Shown: positions 1-5,959 of the stretch, one piece after another
Position numbering within the stretch: position 1 is the first letter of the stretch
How the letters are laid out: each line of letters begins with the position of its first letter
From: Elusimicrobiaceae bacterium
GTDB taxonomy: Bacteria > Elusimicrobiota > Elusimicrobia > Elusimicrobiales > Elusimicrobiaceae
Assembly: GCA_017475405.1 (NCBI GenBank)
Contig: JAFVFN010000009.1
Location: 1-40,558 of the forward strand
Length of the DNA: 40,558 nucleotides
Direction of reading: 5' to 3'
Program-made: the position numbers and the translations under genes
The notes under the pieces: generated by a model
Told to the model about the DNA's origin: nothing
Seen by the model: the letters and a program-made list of their open reading frames with translations, nothing else
Databases searched by the model: none

Positions 1-726
1 CTTGCCGCCTTTGCGTCCGGCTGCTTTATTTTCTTGTACGCCTTCGGCTTGGTCTTTTTCCGCAATTTGACGGGTGGATAACTCGGCCAACGCCGTAAAA
101 AGCAGTTCGGCCTCACTCATGTGTTCGCGTAGGTTTTCATGCTCTAACCCTTTTAGTTTTTTATGCTGGGCAACTGATAAATCGCTCCACTCTTGGTGGA
201 TAATGTTTGTCAGCATGGCAAAATCGTCCGATTTGGTAACTCCGTGCGCTTGCCAGTAATCGGTCAGTTTATTGCGAGTTTCCTGCCCCATCATGCGCTG
301 TTGTATCCACTTTTGGCTACGCCCTTGGGCTTTCCAATGGGTGCGCGCACGATCCAGCGCCTTGGATGGGTCCGCGGTTTCCTGGATGCGCTCATAGCCC
401 ACCTTGGCTAGCCACAATTTAAACGGTTCGGCCTTGGGGCTGGGGATGGATTGAATAAGGCGCAAAAGTTGTTCCGGATCAGCCACATCCGTCAGGCGCA
501 TTTTGCCATCTGCGGCCACCATTTTCAAAGCGTGACAATTTGTCACGGTTTGGTTTCCTTCTTCTTTAAGACGTTGTTTTAATTTGCGCCAATAAGCCGT
601 AGCATCCTTACTTTGCGTAAGTGCATAAATCACGTCCACAATAGAAAAATACCACGTTTCGGCCTTTTCGTCATAGTGGTGGCGGATTTTAAAATCTTCA
701 AAAATGGCAAGTGCGGATTTAGTCAT
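1..726 (-). CDS. DinD-like / BRO-family (phage antirepressor-type) protein, 3' end outside window
   Basis: Reading leftward from an ATG at 726, an open frame of 242 codons runs off the window edge, so the C-terminus is missing. The start has a clear AAGGAG about 7 nt upstream. The protein opens MTKSALAIFEDFKIRHHYDE, then shows FSIVDVIYALTQ, a YWRKLKQRL segment, LKMVAADGKMRLTDVA and QSIPSPKAEPFKLWLAKVGY. These are hallmarks of the BRO-N / DNA-damage-inducible protein D family found on phages and mobile elements. The second half (WIQQRM, ETRNKLTDYW, NIIHQEWSDLSV, MSEAELLFTALAELSTRQIA) matches the DinD layout. The gene begins 9 nt after the lexA stop and on the same strand, so it is very probably co-transcribed with lexA and SOS-controlled. 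Its biochemical role is not known; antirepressor or damage-response functions are inferred from the family. Confidence 0.85.
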   Translation of the reverse strand, partial: MTKSALAIFEDFKIRHHYDEKAETWYFSIVDVIYALTQSKDATAYWRKLKQRLKEEGNQTVTNCHALKMVAADGKMRLTDVADPEQLLRLIQSIPSPKAEPFKLWLAKVGYERIQETADPSKALDRARTHWKAQGRSQKWIQQRMMGQETRNKLTDYWQAHGVTKSDDFAMLTNIIHQEWSDLSVAQHKKLKGLEHENLREHMSEAELLFTALAELSTRQIAEKDQAEGVQENKAAGRKGGK

Positions 727-735
727 ATAATCTCC

Positions 736-1320
736 TTAATTCATGCGTACCAGTTTGGCTAAAATTTGGACGGATTCGTCCGCCGGGAACGGCTCGTACT
801 TGGCCTTATTGTCCGATACCAACCGGTAAGCGGGGCCGTTTTCGGTGTTGTATTGGCCAAGCCGCTTGATTTTAAGCCCATCCTCGCGTCGGCATAATAC
901 CACGCTCCCCACCGGTGGCAAAGCGTCAATCTTGCGGAACATGAGCATATCCCCGTCACTAATAGACGGCTCCATGGAATTGCCCTTGGCCTTGATAAAA
1001 AACAGATCCTGCGTGGGAGTAGGCAAAAACTTGGTGGGCATATTCACATAGTCCACAATGTTTTCCTCGGCAAAAATGTCCGTATCCCCGCATTGCGCGA
1101 ATCCGTAAAATGGGATGGGGGTAAACTCATCCACAGATCTATGCGTGGCAATCAGTGCGTGTCCGTTGCGTTCTAAAAAGTTCTCTTTAATCAGTTTGCG
1201 GATATGCACGTGTACGGTGCTGACCGATTTCAAGCCAACCGCTTTAGCCAGTTCTGCCAAAGTGATTTGCGGATTTTGCTGGACGAGTTCTAAAATTTGT
1301 TTTTGTTTTGCCGAAAGCAT
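736..1320 (-). CDS. lexA: LexA-family SOS repressor / autoprotease
   Basis: 194 aa. The start chosen is the ATG at 1320 (MLSAKQKQ), with GGAGAA 6 nt upstream; a longer in-frame start at 1368 lies upstream of the predicted -10 and is unlikely. Residues 1-60 form a winged helix-turn-helix (ITLAELAKAVGLKSVSTVHVHIRKL). Residues about 70-190 are an S24 peptidase domain with nucleophile Ser115 in GNSMEPSISDGD and general base Lys152 in LKIKRL. The expected self-cleavage site is Cys77-Gly78 in FAQCGDT, rather than the Ala-Gly of E. coli LexA; Cys-Gly is known from some phage repressors. The neighbouring dinD-like gene and the palindromic operator upstream suggest that it represses itself and both flanking operons. 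It may be an element-encoded rather than the chromosomal LexA. Confidence 0.93.
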   Translation of the reverse strand: MLSAKQKQILELVQQNPQITLAELAKAVGLKSVSTVHVHIRKLIKENFLERNGHALIATHRSVDEFTPIPFYGFAQCGDTDIFAEENIVDYVNMPTKFLPTPTQDLFFIKAKGNSMEPSISDGDMLMFRKIDALPPVGSVVLCRREDGLKIKRLGQYNTENGPAYRLVSDNKAKYEPFPADESVQILAKLVRMN

Positions 1321-1339
1321 AGTGTTCTCCAATACAAAC

Positions 1340-1419
1340 AGTATAACTATTTTTGCGCGATTAGTCAATTTCTATTAAAAATAGAAAAACTTGACATAAA
1401 ATAGAAAATATGTTTTAAT
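1340..1419. promoter_or_regulatory. Divergent lexA / DUF5681 promoter region with candidate LexA operator
   Basis: Leftward promoter: TTGACT (1368-1363) and TATACT (1345-1340), spacer 17. Rightward promoter: TTGACA (1391-1396) and TTTAAT (1414-1419), spacer 17. Between the two -35 boxes lies a perfect inverted repeat, TTTCTATT-AAA-AATAGAAA (1369-1387). A further half-site AATAGAAA occurs at 1400-1407 inside the rightward spacer. A dimeric repressor bound here would touch both promoters, which fits autoregulation by the adjacent LexA protein. The palindrome and boxes are seen directly; the assignment to LexA is inference from position. Confidence 0.7.
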
Positions 1420-1514
1420 GTAGCGTGGGTTTTGCCGTCATCGGCAAGGGAAAATTATAAGTTCGAGAGGGATAACTATGGAAACAAATAAAACATAAAA
1501 CAAGGAGCCGTAAT

Positions 1515-2597
1515 ATGAACGAAACTGATGTAAAAGAAGTAACCGCGCAGGCGGAAGAACCTACTGCCACACCCAAACAATACGAAGTGGGGTACGGTAA
1601 GCCACCTAAAAGCACGCAATTCAAACCCGGCCAAAGCGGTAACCCCAAAGGCCGCACCAAGGGCAGTAAAAATGGTATATACACTTATATCCAACGCGAA
1701 TTAAACTCGTCCATTACACTTACGGACGGCTCTAAAATTACCAAAGAACAGGGTTTTGCCCGCCAATTAACCAATAAAGCACTACGTGGCGATATCCAAA
1801 GCCAAAAGCTATTATTTAATATACATCAAAAGGGCCAGCGCAAGGATAAAGCAGAACTGTTTATGGGGCGACTTATCAAAGAGGGCTACGTAACGGAAGA
1901 GATGATAGATAATTTTTTGTACCACAACAAAATCCTATTCTCGGCCAAGCCATGCGACCCGATGAAGTGCGATCTTAACCTAAACGCCATGTTTAAGCAG
2001 ATTGGGAGCCGGAAAGCGTTTGGCGGCGCGCTTATTCTGTCGGACTTATTATGCACGTATGCGTGCCTTGCCATTTTGGAAAACCTTTGGGAAGAAATCT
2101 CCCAAGAGTATGCCTATTGGCAAGGGGTAGATGATGCAACCGCTAACCTTGCTGAGGAACAAAAAAATACACTTTACCAAGCCCTAGCCGCAAACCGCCC
2201 CATAGCGCGAATTACAGACGAAGAGTACGAACAAATCCAAAAGGTAATAGAGTTGGTAAGAGTTGGGTTTATGCGGCAATTCAAAGAATATATGGATTAT
2301 ATGGCAGAGCGGAGCGAATATGCCAACGTGGAATGGGAGTTTAAGCGTGGAGATATGTTAACCGAAGCTCTCAAGAAAACGCATTTCCCAAGTGAAATGG
2401 AAAGTTTGAACGAGAGCTTTGAGCAGTTCAAGAATGTATATGAAACCGCACAAGCTTTGCCGAGTGCCGCACAATGCGAAAAATACATTAAAGAACTCAA
2501 TATTAGCGAAGATGATGCTATGAAAACGATTAAAGAACTTATTCTACCATTCGTAACAGCATCTTTGTATCGTAGGCAAACGGAGGAGAAGATATAA
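1515..2597 (+). CDS. DUF5681-containing protein of mobile elements
   Basis: 360 aa, ATG with AAGGAG 9 nt upstream. Residues about 38-55 carry the DUF5681 signature FKPGQSGNPKGRTKGSKN, a basic Gly-rich segment typical of small phage and integrative-element proteins of unknown function. The remainder is largely helical and charged, with no enzyme motif I can recognise (for example LTNKALRGDIQSQKLLFNI after the signature, and a YMDYMAERSEYANVEWEF segment further on). It is the first gene downstream of the predicted rightward LexA-controlled promoter and is followed 3 nt later by a small gene, suggesting an SOS-responsive unit. A DNA-binding role is plausible from the basic motif but not shown. 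A second, much shorter DUF5681 protein lies in the recombinase operon at 8222-8452. Confidence 0.8.
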   Translation: MNETDVKEVTAQAEEPTATPKQYEVGYGKPPKSTQFKPGQSGNPKGRTKGSKNGIYTYIQRELNSSITLTDGSKITKEQGFARQLTNKALRGDIQSQKLLFNIHQKGQRKDKAELFMGRLIKEGYVTEEMIDNFLYHNKILFSAKPCDPMKCDLNLNAMFKQIGSRKAFGGALILSDLLCTYACLAILENLWEEISQEYAYWQGVDDATANLAEEQKNTLYQALAANRPIARITDEEYEQIQKVIELVRVGFMRQFKEYMDYMAERSEYANVEWEFKRGDMLTEALKKTHFPSEMESLNESFEQFKNVYETAQALPSAAQCEKYIKELNISEDDAMKTIKELILPFVTASLYRRQTEEKI

Positions 2598-2600
2598 TTT

Positions 2601-2819
2601 ATGGAACACCCGAATTTTTGGCAAACCATACTTGCTGGAGCAATAATTTTTATTAAGAATACGAATGACGAGGAGTATCAGACGATTAAAAATAGTCCTT
2701 ATATACCAGAAATCTATAAGCAGAAACTCCTTTTTGAGAAATATATGCAGAAAGGTTTGCACGATATCAAAACTATGGAAGATTTGCATGGCCTAATAGA
2801 AAGTACCAAGCATAAATAG
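2601..2819 (+). CDS. Small hypothetical protein
   Basis: 72 aa. It starts 3 nt after the stop of the DUF5681 gene, with a good GGAGGAGA ribosome-binding site located within the end of that gene, which supports real, coupled translation. The N-terminus (FWQTILAGAIIFI) has a short hydrophobic stretch that could be a membrane segment or a buried helix; the rest is charged and Lys/Glu-rich. I do not recognise a family. The evidence is spacing, ribosome-binding site and an absence of overlap with better candidates, so the call is moderate. Confidence 0.55.
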   Translation: MEHPNFWQTILAGAIIFIKNTNDEEYQTIKNSPYIPEIYKQKLLFEKYMQKGLHDIKTMEDLHGLIESTKHK

Positions 2820-2832
2820 AATTATAAAACAC

Positions 2833-2862
2833 TTGACTTATTTCTCGTATTTTGGCTAATAT
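2833..2862 (+). promoter_or_regulatory. Promoter of the DUF4143 ATPase gene
   Basis: TTGACT at 2833-2838 and TAATAT at 2857-2862, spacer 18, followed by a second AT-rich box TATACT at 2868-2873. It precedes the AGGAG and ATG of the ATPase gene, so that gene has its own promoter. Seen directly; use in vivo is inferred. Confidence 0.5.
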
Positions 2863-2894
2863 AAAGTTATACTTTATTTTAGTCAGGAGTGCGT

Positions 2895-4118
2895 ATGGCA
2901 TACATCAAAAGAACATTAGAGGAAAGTATTTTACAAATGAGTCAGTTTTTCCCTGCGGTATTGGTAACCGGCCCGCGACAAGTAGGAAAAACGACTATTT
3001 TGAAAAATTGTGAGTCCAATTCCCGTACCTATGTGTCCTTGGATTCTTTAGATAATCGGGAGTTAGCGCAAAACGATCCCGCTATGTTCTTACAGAACTA
3101 TCCGGCTCCTGTACTTATTGATGAAATACAATATGCTCCCCAGCTACTGCCCTATATCAAAATACAAATTGACAAACAGCAAAAACCCGGGATGTTTTGG
3201 TTGACCGGTTCCCAACAGTTCCATTTGATGAAGAATGTAACAGAGAGTTTGGCGGGTAGAGTGGGTATTTTGCAATTACAAGGGTTTTCGCAGACCGAAA
3301 AGGATGGTAACCGCTCCGCTTTACCTTTCTTGCCGACGGAACAATACATTAAGGCACAATCTGTCAATGCCCCCGAAACGGACATCCTTAAAGTATATGA
3401 GCGCATTTGGAAAGGGTCTTACCCTAAATTATATTCGGCTGATAATATGCACTGGGAAAGTTTTTATGAGTCCTATTTGCAAACCTATATAGAGCGTGAT
3501 ATTCGGACCTTAAGCGCAATTCATAAAGAGTTGGATTTCTTAAAATTTATGCGCTCTTTAGCGGCGCGTACAGGGCAAATGCTCAACTATAAGGCCATGG
3601 CTGATGATGTGGATGTTTCGGCCCCCACGTTAAAAGAGTGGCTGTCCATTTTGCAGGCATCCAATTTAGTTTATGTTTTACGTCCGTATTCTAACAATAT
3701 TGGGAAACGTTTTGTTAAAACTCCGAAAGTTTATTTTTTGGATACGGGTCTTGCAAGTTATCTAACAGGCTGGAAAACGCCGGAAACATTGCGTGATGGA
3801 GCCATGAGCGGGGCTATGTTTGAGACTTACGCAGTGAGTGAAATATTGAAAAGTTATTGGCATAACGGCAAACAGCCCAACATCTATTATTATCGGGATA
3901 AAGAAGGCCAAGAGATAGATGTATTACTGGAAGAAAACGGTACTTTTTACCCGGTAGAAATAAAAAAGAAAACCAACCCCAACAAAGAAGATATCCGGCA
4001 TTTCTCTATTTTGGAAAAATTGAAACTCAAACAAGGGGAGGGGGCGGTGCTTTGTATGGCATCAAACCCGATGTCTATTGCCCAAAATATCCGAAGGATC
4101 CCAATCACATATTTATAA
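2895..4118 (+). CDS. DUF4143-family AAA ATPase
   Basis: 407 aa. The start is the ATG at 2895 with AGGAG 5 nt upstream; the alternative GTG at 2889 overlaps the ribosome-binding site. Residues 1-200 form an AAA domain: Walker A GPRQVGKTT at 26-34, Walker B PVLIDEIQYAPQLLPYIK near 75-92, and a sensor-like FWLTGSQQF. The ESYLQTYIERDIR segment begins the DUF4143 region, a winged helix followed by a PD-(D/E)XK-like fold near the C-terminus (YYRDKEGQEIDVLLE ... FYPVEIKKK). These ATPases are widespread, patchily distributed and often horizontally transferred; their function is unresolved, and links to toxin-antitoxin or defence roles are speculative. It stands alone with its own promoter between the LexA-controlled unit and convergent cargo genes. 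Confidence 0.9.
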   Translation: MAYIKRTLEESILQMSQFFPAVLVTGPRQVGKTTILKNCESNSRTYVSLDSLDNRELAQNDPAMFLQNYPAPVLIDEIQYAPQLLPYIKIQIDKQQKPGMFWLTGSQQFHLMKNVTESLAGRVGILQLQGFSQTEKDGNRSALPFLPTEQYIKAQSVNAPETDILKVYERIWKGSYPKLYSADNMHWESFYESYLQTYIERDIRTLSAIHKELDFLKFMRSLAARTGQMLNYKAMADDVDVSAPTLKEWLSILQASNLVYVLRPYSNNIGKRFVKTPKVYFLDTGLASYLTGWKTPETLRDGAMSGAMFETYAVSEILKSYWHNGKQPNIYYYRDKEGQEIDVLLEENGTFYPVEIKKKTNPNKEDIRHFSILEKLKLKQGEGAVLCMASNPMSIAQNIRRIPITYL

Positions 4119-4153
4119 GGGATTAGACGGAGTAATATTATAGTTTTACAACA

Positions 4154-4480
4154 TTATTCAATCGGCACACAGTCGCCTTTGACTACTTTCGCGTGGTCCG
4201 ATAGATTGTATCCGTCGACGTTCCAACAGCGTATGGTTTTGCGGTTGCAGTCAATCTCGTACCAGTAATCTAGGTCCGTGTGAACTTGGTAGGCGATTTC
4301 ATACTCGTCATTGATATCTTTTACAAGATTATTGATGATGATGTTTCCGTCCCAAGTATTAAGTTCCTTTTGGCGGCGAATCAGATCGGCCCCGACTCCT
4401 TCCGGATATCCATCCCAATGGCGGTACAGAAGAACTTCCCGGGGTAGGTAACTTATTTTTATTTGGCTTCTAGTGCTCAT
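4154..4480 (-). CDS. Conserved hypothetical protein of mobile elements (MSTR...HWDGYPEGVG type)
   Basis: 108 aa, ATG with GGAGAA upstream. It begins MSTRSQIKISYLPREV and continues YRHWDGYPEGVGADLI, a signature I recognise from small conserved proteins of phages and plasmids with no assigned function. The C-terminal half is rich in Asp, Tyr and Trp and acidic overall; there is no signal peptide or membrane segment. It is transcribed leftward from a promoter at 4528-4557 that shares its boxes and an internal palindrome with the promoter of the neighbouring Fic gene, so the two are probably co-regulated although separately transcribed. Confidence 0.75.
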   Translation of the reverse strand: MSTRSQIKISYLPREVLLYRHWDGYPEGVGADLIRRQKELNTWDGNIIINNLVKDINDEYEIAYQVHTDLDYWYEIDCNRKTIRCWNVDGYNLSDHAKVVKGDCVPIE

Positions 4481-4527
4481 AGTTTTTCTCCTTTTTCGAA
4501 GTGTTTTACGGCCTTTGCCGTATACAC

Positions 4528-4557
4528 ATTCACACTTCTTCTAGGCCTAGAAGTCAA
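4528..4557 (-). promoter_or_regulatory. Promoter with internal 16-bp palindrome (copy 1)
   Basis: On the minus strand: TTGACT (4557-4552), 18-nt spacer, GTGAAT (4533-4528), followed by GTGTATACGG. The spacer holds a perfect palindrome CTTCTAGGCCTAGAAG (4538-4553). The same arrangement stands upstream of the Fic gene at 5854-5879. A palindrome between the -35 and -10 boxes is a classic repressor position. Confidence 0.6.
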
Positions 4558-4584
4558 GTTATATTTGCTATTTAGGGAGGGGTT

Positions 4585-5694
4585 TTAGAATTGAACAAAG
4601 CGGTATTTGCCTTTGCCCTTTCCTTTGACAGGTTCTAATAGTTGGTTTGCCAACAACATTTGTAGTACGCGCGAGGCCATAGCAGGTTTTAGTCCGAGCA
4701 CTAGGGCTGCGTCGCTTCTTCCAAAATAGGAAGCTGTTTTATAGGTCGCATAGAGTTTGGCGATATGTGCTTTTGTTTTAGTGGTGGCAGTAGGTAATTT
4801 TTCTTTGATAAGCTGTTCAATGTCTACTTTTTGACTTTGAATGTCTACTTTTGAGGGAGCAATGTCTACTTTTTCGAACACATGGCTAATATGCATCATC
4901 CGGTTAGAAAGCTGATTTTGTTCTTTCAGCAGTAGATTTCTTAAAAACAATTCCAAAAATTCGGTAGTGGCATGTATTCCGTGTTTTAAATCATTATAAT
5001 TGGCCCGAACTAGAGCATTTCTGAAATACCACGCATGTTTGGCAAAAATGTCATTGGTCACATCATAACCCAAGGTCCTTAAATATTTAATGAAAAAAAC
5101 GGCGGTTGTACGCGTATTTCCTTCGGCAAAAGCGTGGATCTGCCATAAACCTGCTACAAATACGGCTAAGTGATGCAAAATATCGGGGGTTGATAATCCC
5201 TGATAAGAAAACTTCTTTTCTTCCGCTAAATCGTAGGTAATTGTATCTTTCAGTTCAGATGCAGTACCATATACTACGCTGTCGCCATTTAATACCCACT
5301 CTTTTTTGGTGATGTTATAGGTGCGAATTTGTCCGGCATGCTCATAGATATCTGTAAAAAGCTGCTTGTGGATAGATATATATTCACTCGTTGTAAAACT
5401 GAACGCTTGTTCAGATAGGAGTTTGGCAATACGGGCAGATACCTTGTCTGCTTCCTCGGTTCTGTCTTGTGTGGATTTAACAGGATTTTCTTGGTAGTAG
5501 CTATTGAGTAAGGCTTGGGCCTCATCAATGCTGATTTCCCCTTCAATATTGCGCTTGGCGGTATCCAATAAATAGGACGAAGGCTTAAGCCCATCTACGT
5601 TTTGCAGTCCGATAGCTGTGTACCAAGCATAACCTTTTTCGCGTTTGCTCGGTTCGGATTGCTTAAGATATTCTTTGAAAGGGTCTTTGTCCAT
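4585..5694 (-). CDS. Fic/DOC-family protein with C-terminal winged helix
   Basis: 369 aa from the ATG at 5694 (MDKDPFKEYL), which has GAAGGA upstream; the frame stays open 51 codons further up, but the ATG at 5847 has no ribosome-binding site. An N-terminal helical segment (NIEGEISIDEAQALLNSYY) resembles VbhA-like inhibitory domains fused to some Fic proteins. The Fic core carries IHAFAEGNTRTTAVFF, the active-site HxFxxGNxR loop, so AMP or other nucleotide-monophosphate transfer is possible. After the core comes a linker with three KVDI repeats, then a winged-helix region (FGRSDAALVLGLKPAMASRVL). The family is frequent in gut bacteria and often carried on mobile elements. The target is unknown. 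Transcription probably starts near 5840, giving a leader of about 145 nt. Confidence 0.88.
   Translation of the reverse strand: MDKDPFKEYLKQSEPSKREKGYAWYTAIGLQNVDGLKPSSYLLDTAKRNIEGEISIDEAQALLNSYYQENPVKSTQDRTEEADKVSARIAKLLSEQAFSFTTSEYISIHKQLFTDIYEHAGQIRTYNITKKEWVLNGDSVVYGTASELKDTITYDLAEEKKFSYQGLSTPDILHHLAVFVAGLWQIHAFAEGNTRTTAVFFIKYLRTLGYDVTNDIFAKHAWYFRNALVRANYNDLKHGIHATTEFLELFLRNLLLKEQNQLSNRMMHISHVFEKVDIAPSKVDIQSQKVDIEQLIKEKLPTATTKTKAHIAKLYATYKTASYFGRSDAALVLGLKPAMASRVLQMLLANQLLEPVKGKGKGKYRFVQF
4815..4878. repeat. Short tandem repeat encoding KVDI units in the Fic protein linker
   Basis: AATGTCTACTTTT occurs three times within about 60 bp. In the leftward frame it encodes three KVDI units (EKVDIAPSKVDIQSQKVDI) in the linker between the Fic core and the C-terminal winged helix. 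Such in-frame repeats can vary in number between strains. Confidence 0.6.
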
Positions 5695-5853
5695 ATTACT
5701 ATCCTTCTCTTTTATTATATTATATCTTGACTGTAAAAAGATGGTGGCTATGTGATTGAAAATTTGTTTCCTCTTGTAAAAACAATACTTCCGCCATTCA
5801 TGCGGTATTTTTGCCAGTTTTCTCACTTTGGAGATTTTTCCGTACACACATTC

Positions 5854-5879
5854 ACGCTTCTTCTAGACCTAGAAGTCAA
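5854..5879 (-). promoter_or_regulatory. Promoter with internal palindrome (copy 2), upstream of the Fic gene
   Basis: On the minus strand: TTGACT (5879-5874), 18-nt spacer, GTGAAT, followed by GTGTGTACGG. The spacer carries CTTCTAGACCTAGAAG on the plus strand (5860-5875), one mismatch from a perfect palindrome. About 40 bp of this region is nearly identical to the promoter at 4528-4557. Confidence 0.6.
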
Positions 5880-5913
5880 GTTAATTATTTTAAATTAAAG
5901 TAACTGTTTAATT

Positions 5914-5921
5914 GGTATAAT
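5914..5921 (+). promoter_or_regulatory. Extended -10 promoter of the nuclease gene
   Basis: TGGTATAAT-type extended -10 element (TATAAT at 5916-5921) about 40 nt before the start codon, with GGAG as ribosome-binding site near 5947. No convincing -35 box. It is divergent from the Fic promoter. Confidence 0.5.
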
Positions 5922-5959
5922 TCTCGTATGTACATTATGTTTTAACGGAGTTAACTAAT

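Noticed and set aside
193..411. Plus-strand ORFs opposite the dinD-like gene, and the many plus-strand ORFs opposite adhE and the alpha-2-macroglobulin gene
   Set aside because: They lack ribosome-binding sites and recognisable motifs and lie fully opposite well-supported genes, so they are reading-frame shadows.
1478..1498. Six-codon ORF (METNKT) with a GAGAGGG site just before the DUF5681 gene
   Set aside because: Could be a leader peptide, but it is very short, has no attenuator-like hairpin beside it, and may be chance; not listed as a gene.
2895..4118. DUF4143 ATPase as a transposase-type helper or IS element
   Set aside because: No inverted repeats or transposase domain around it; the gene has its own promoter and stands as cargo.
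5695..5847. 51-codon in-frame extension of the Fic gene
   Set aside because: No ribosome-binding site at the upstream ATG and a good one at 5694; treated as an untranslated leader.
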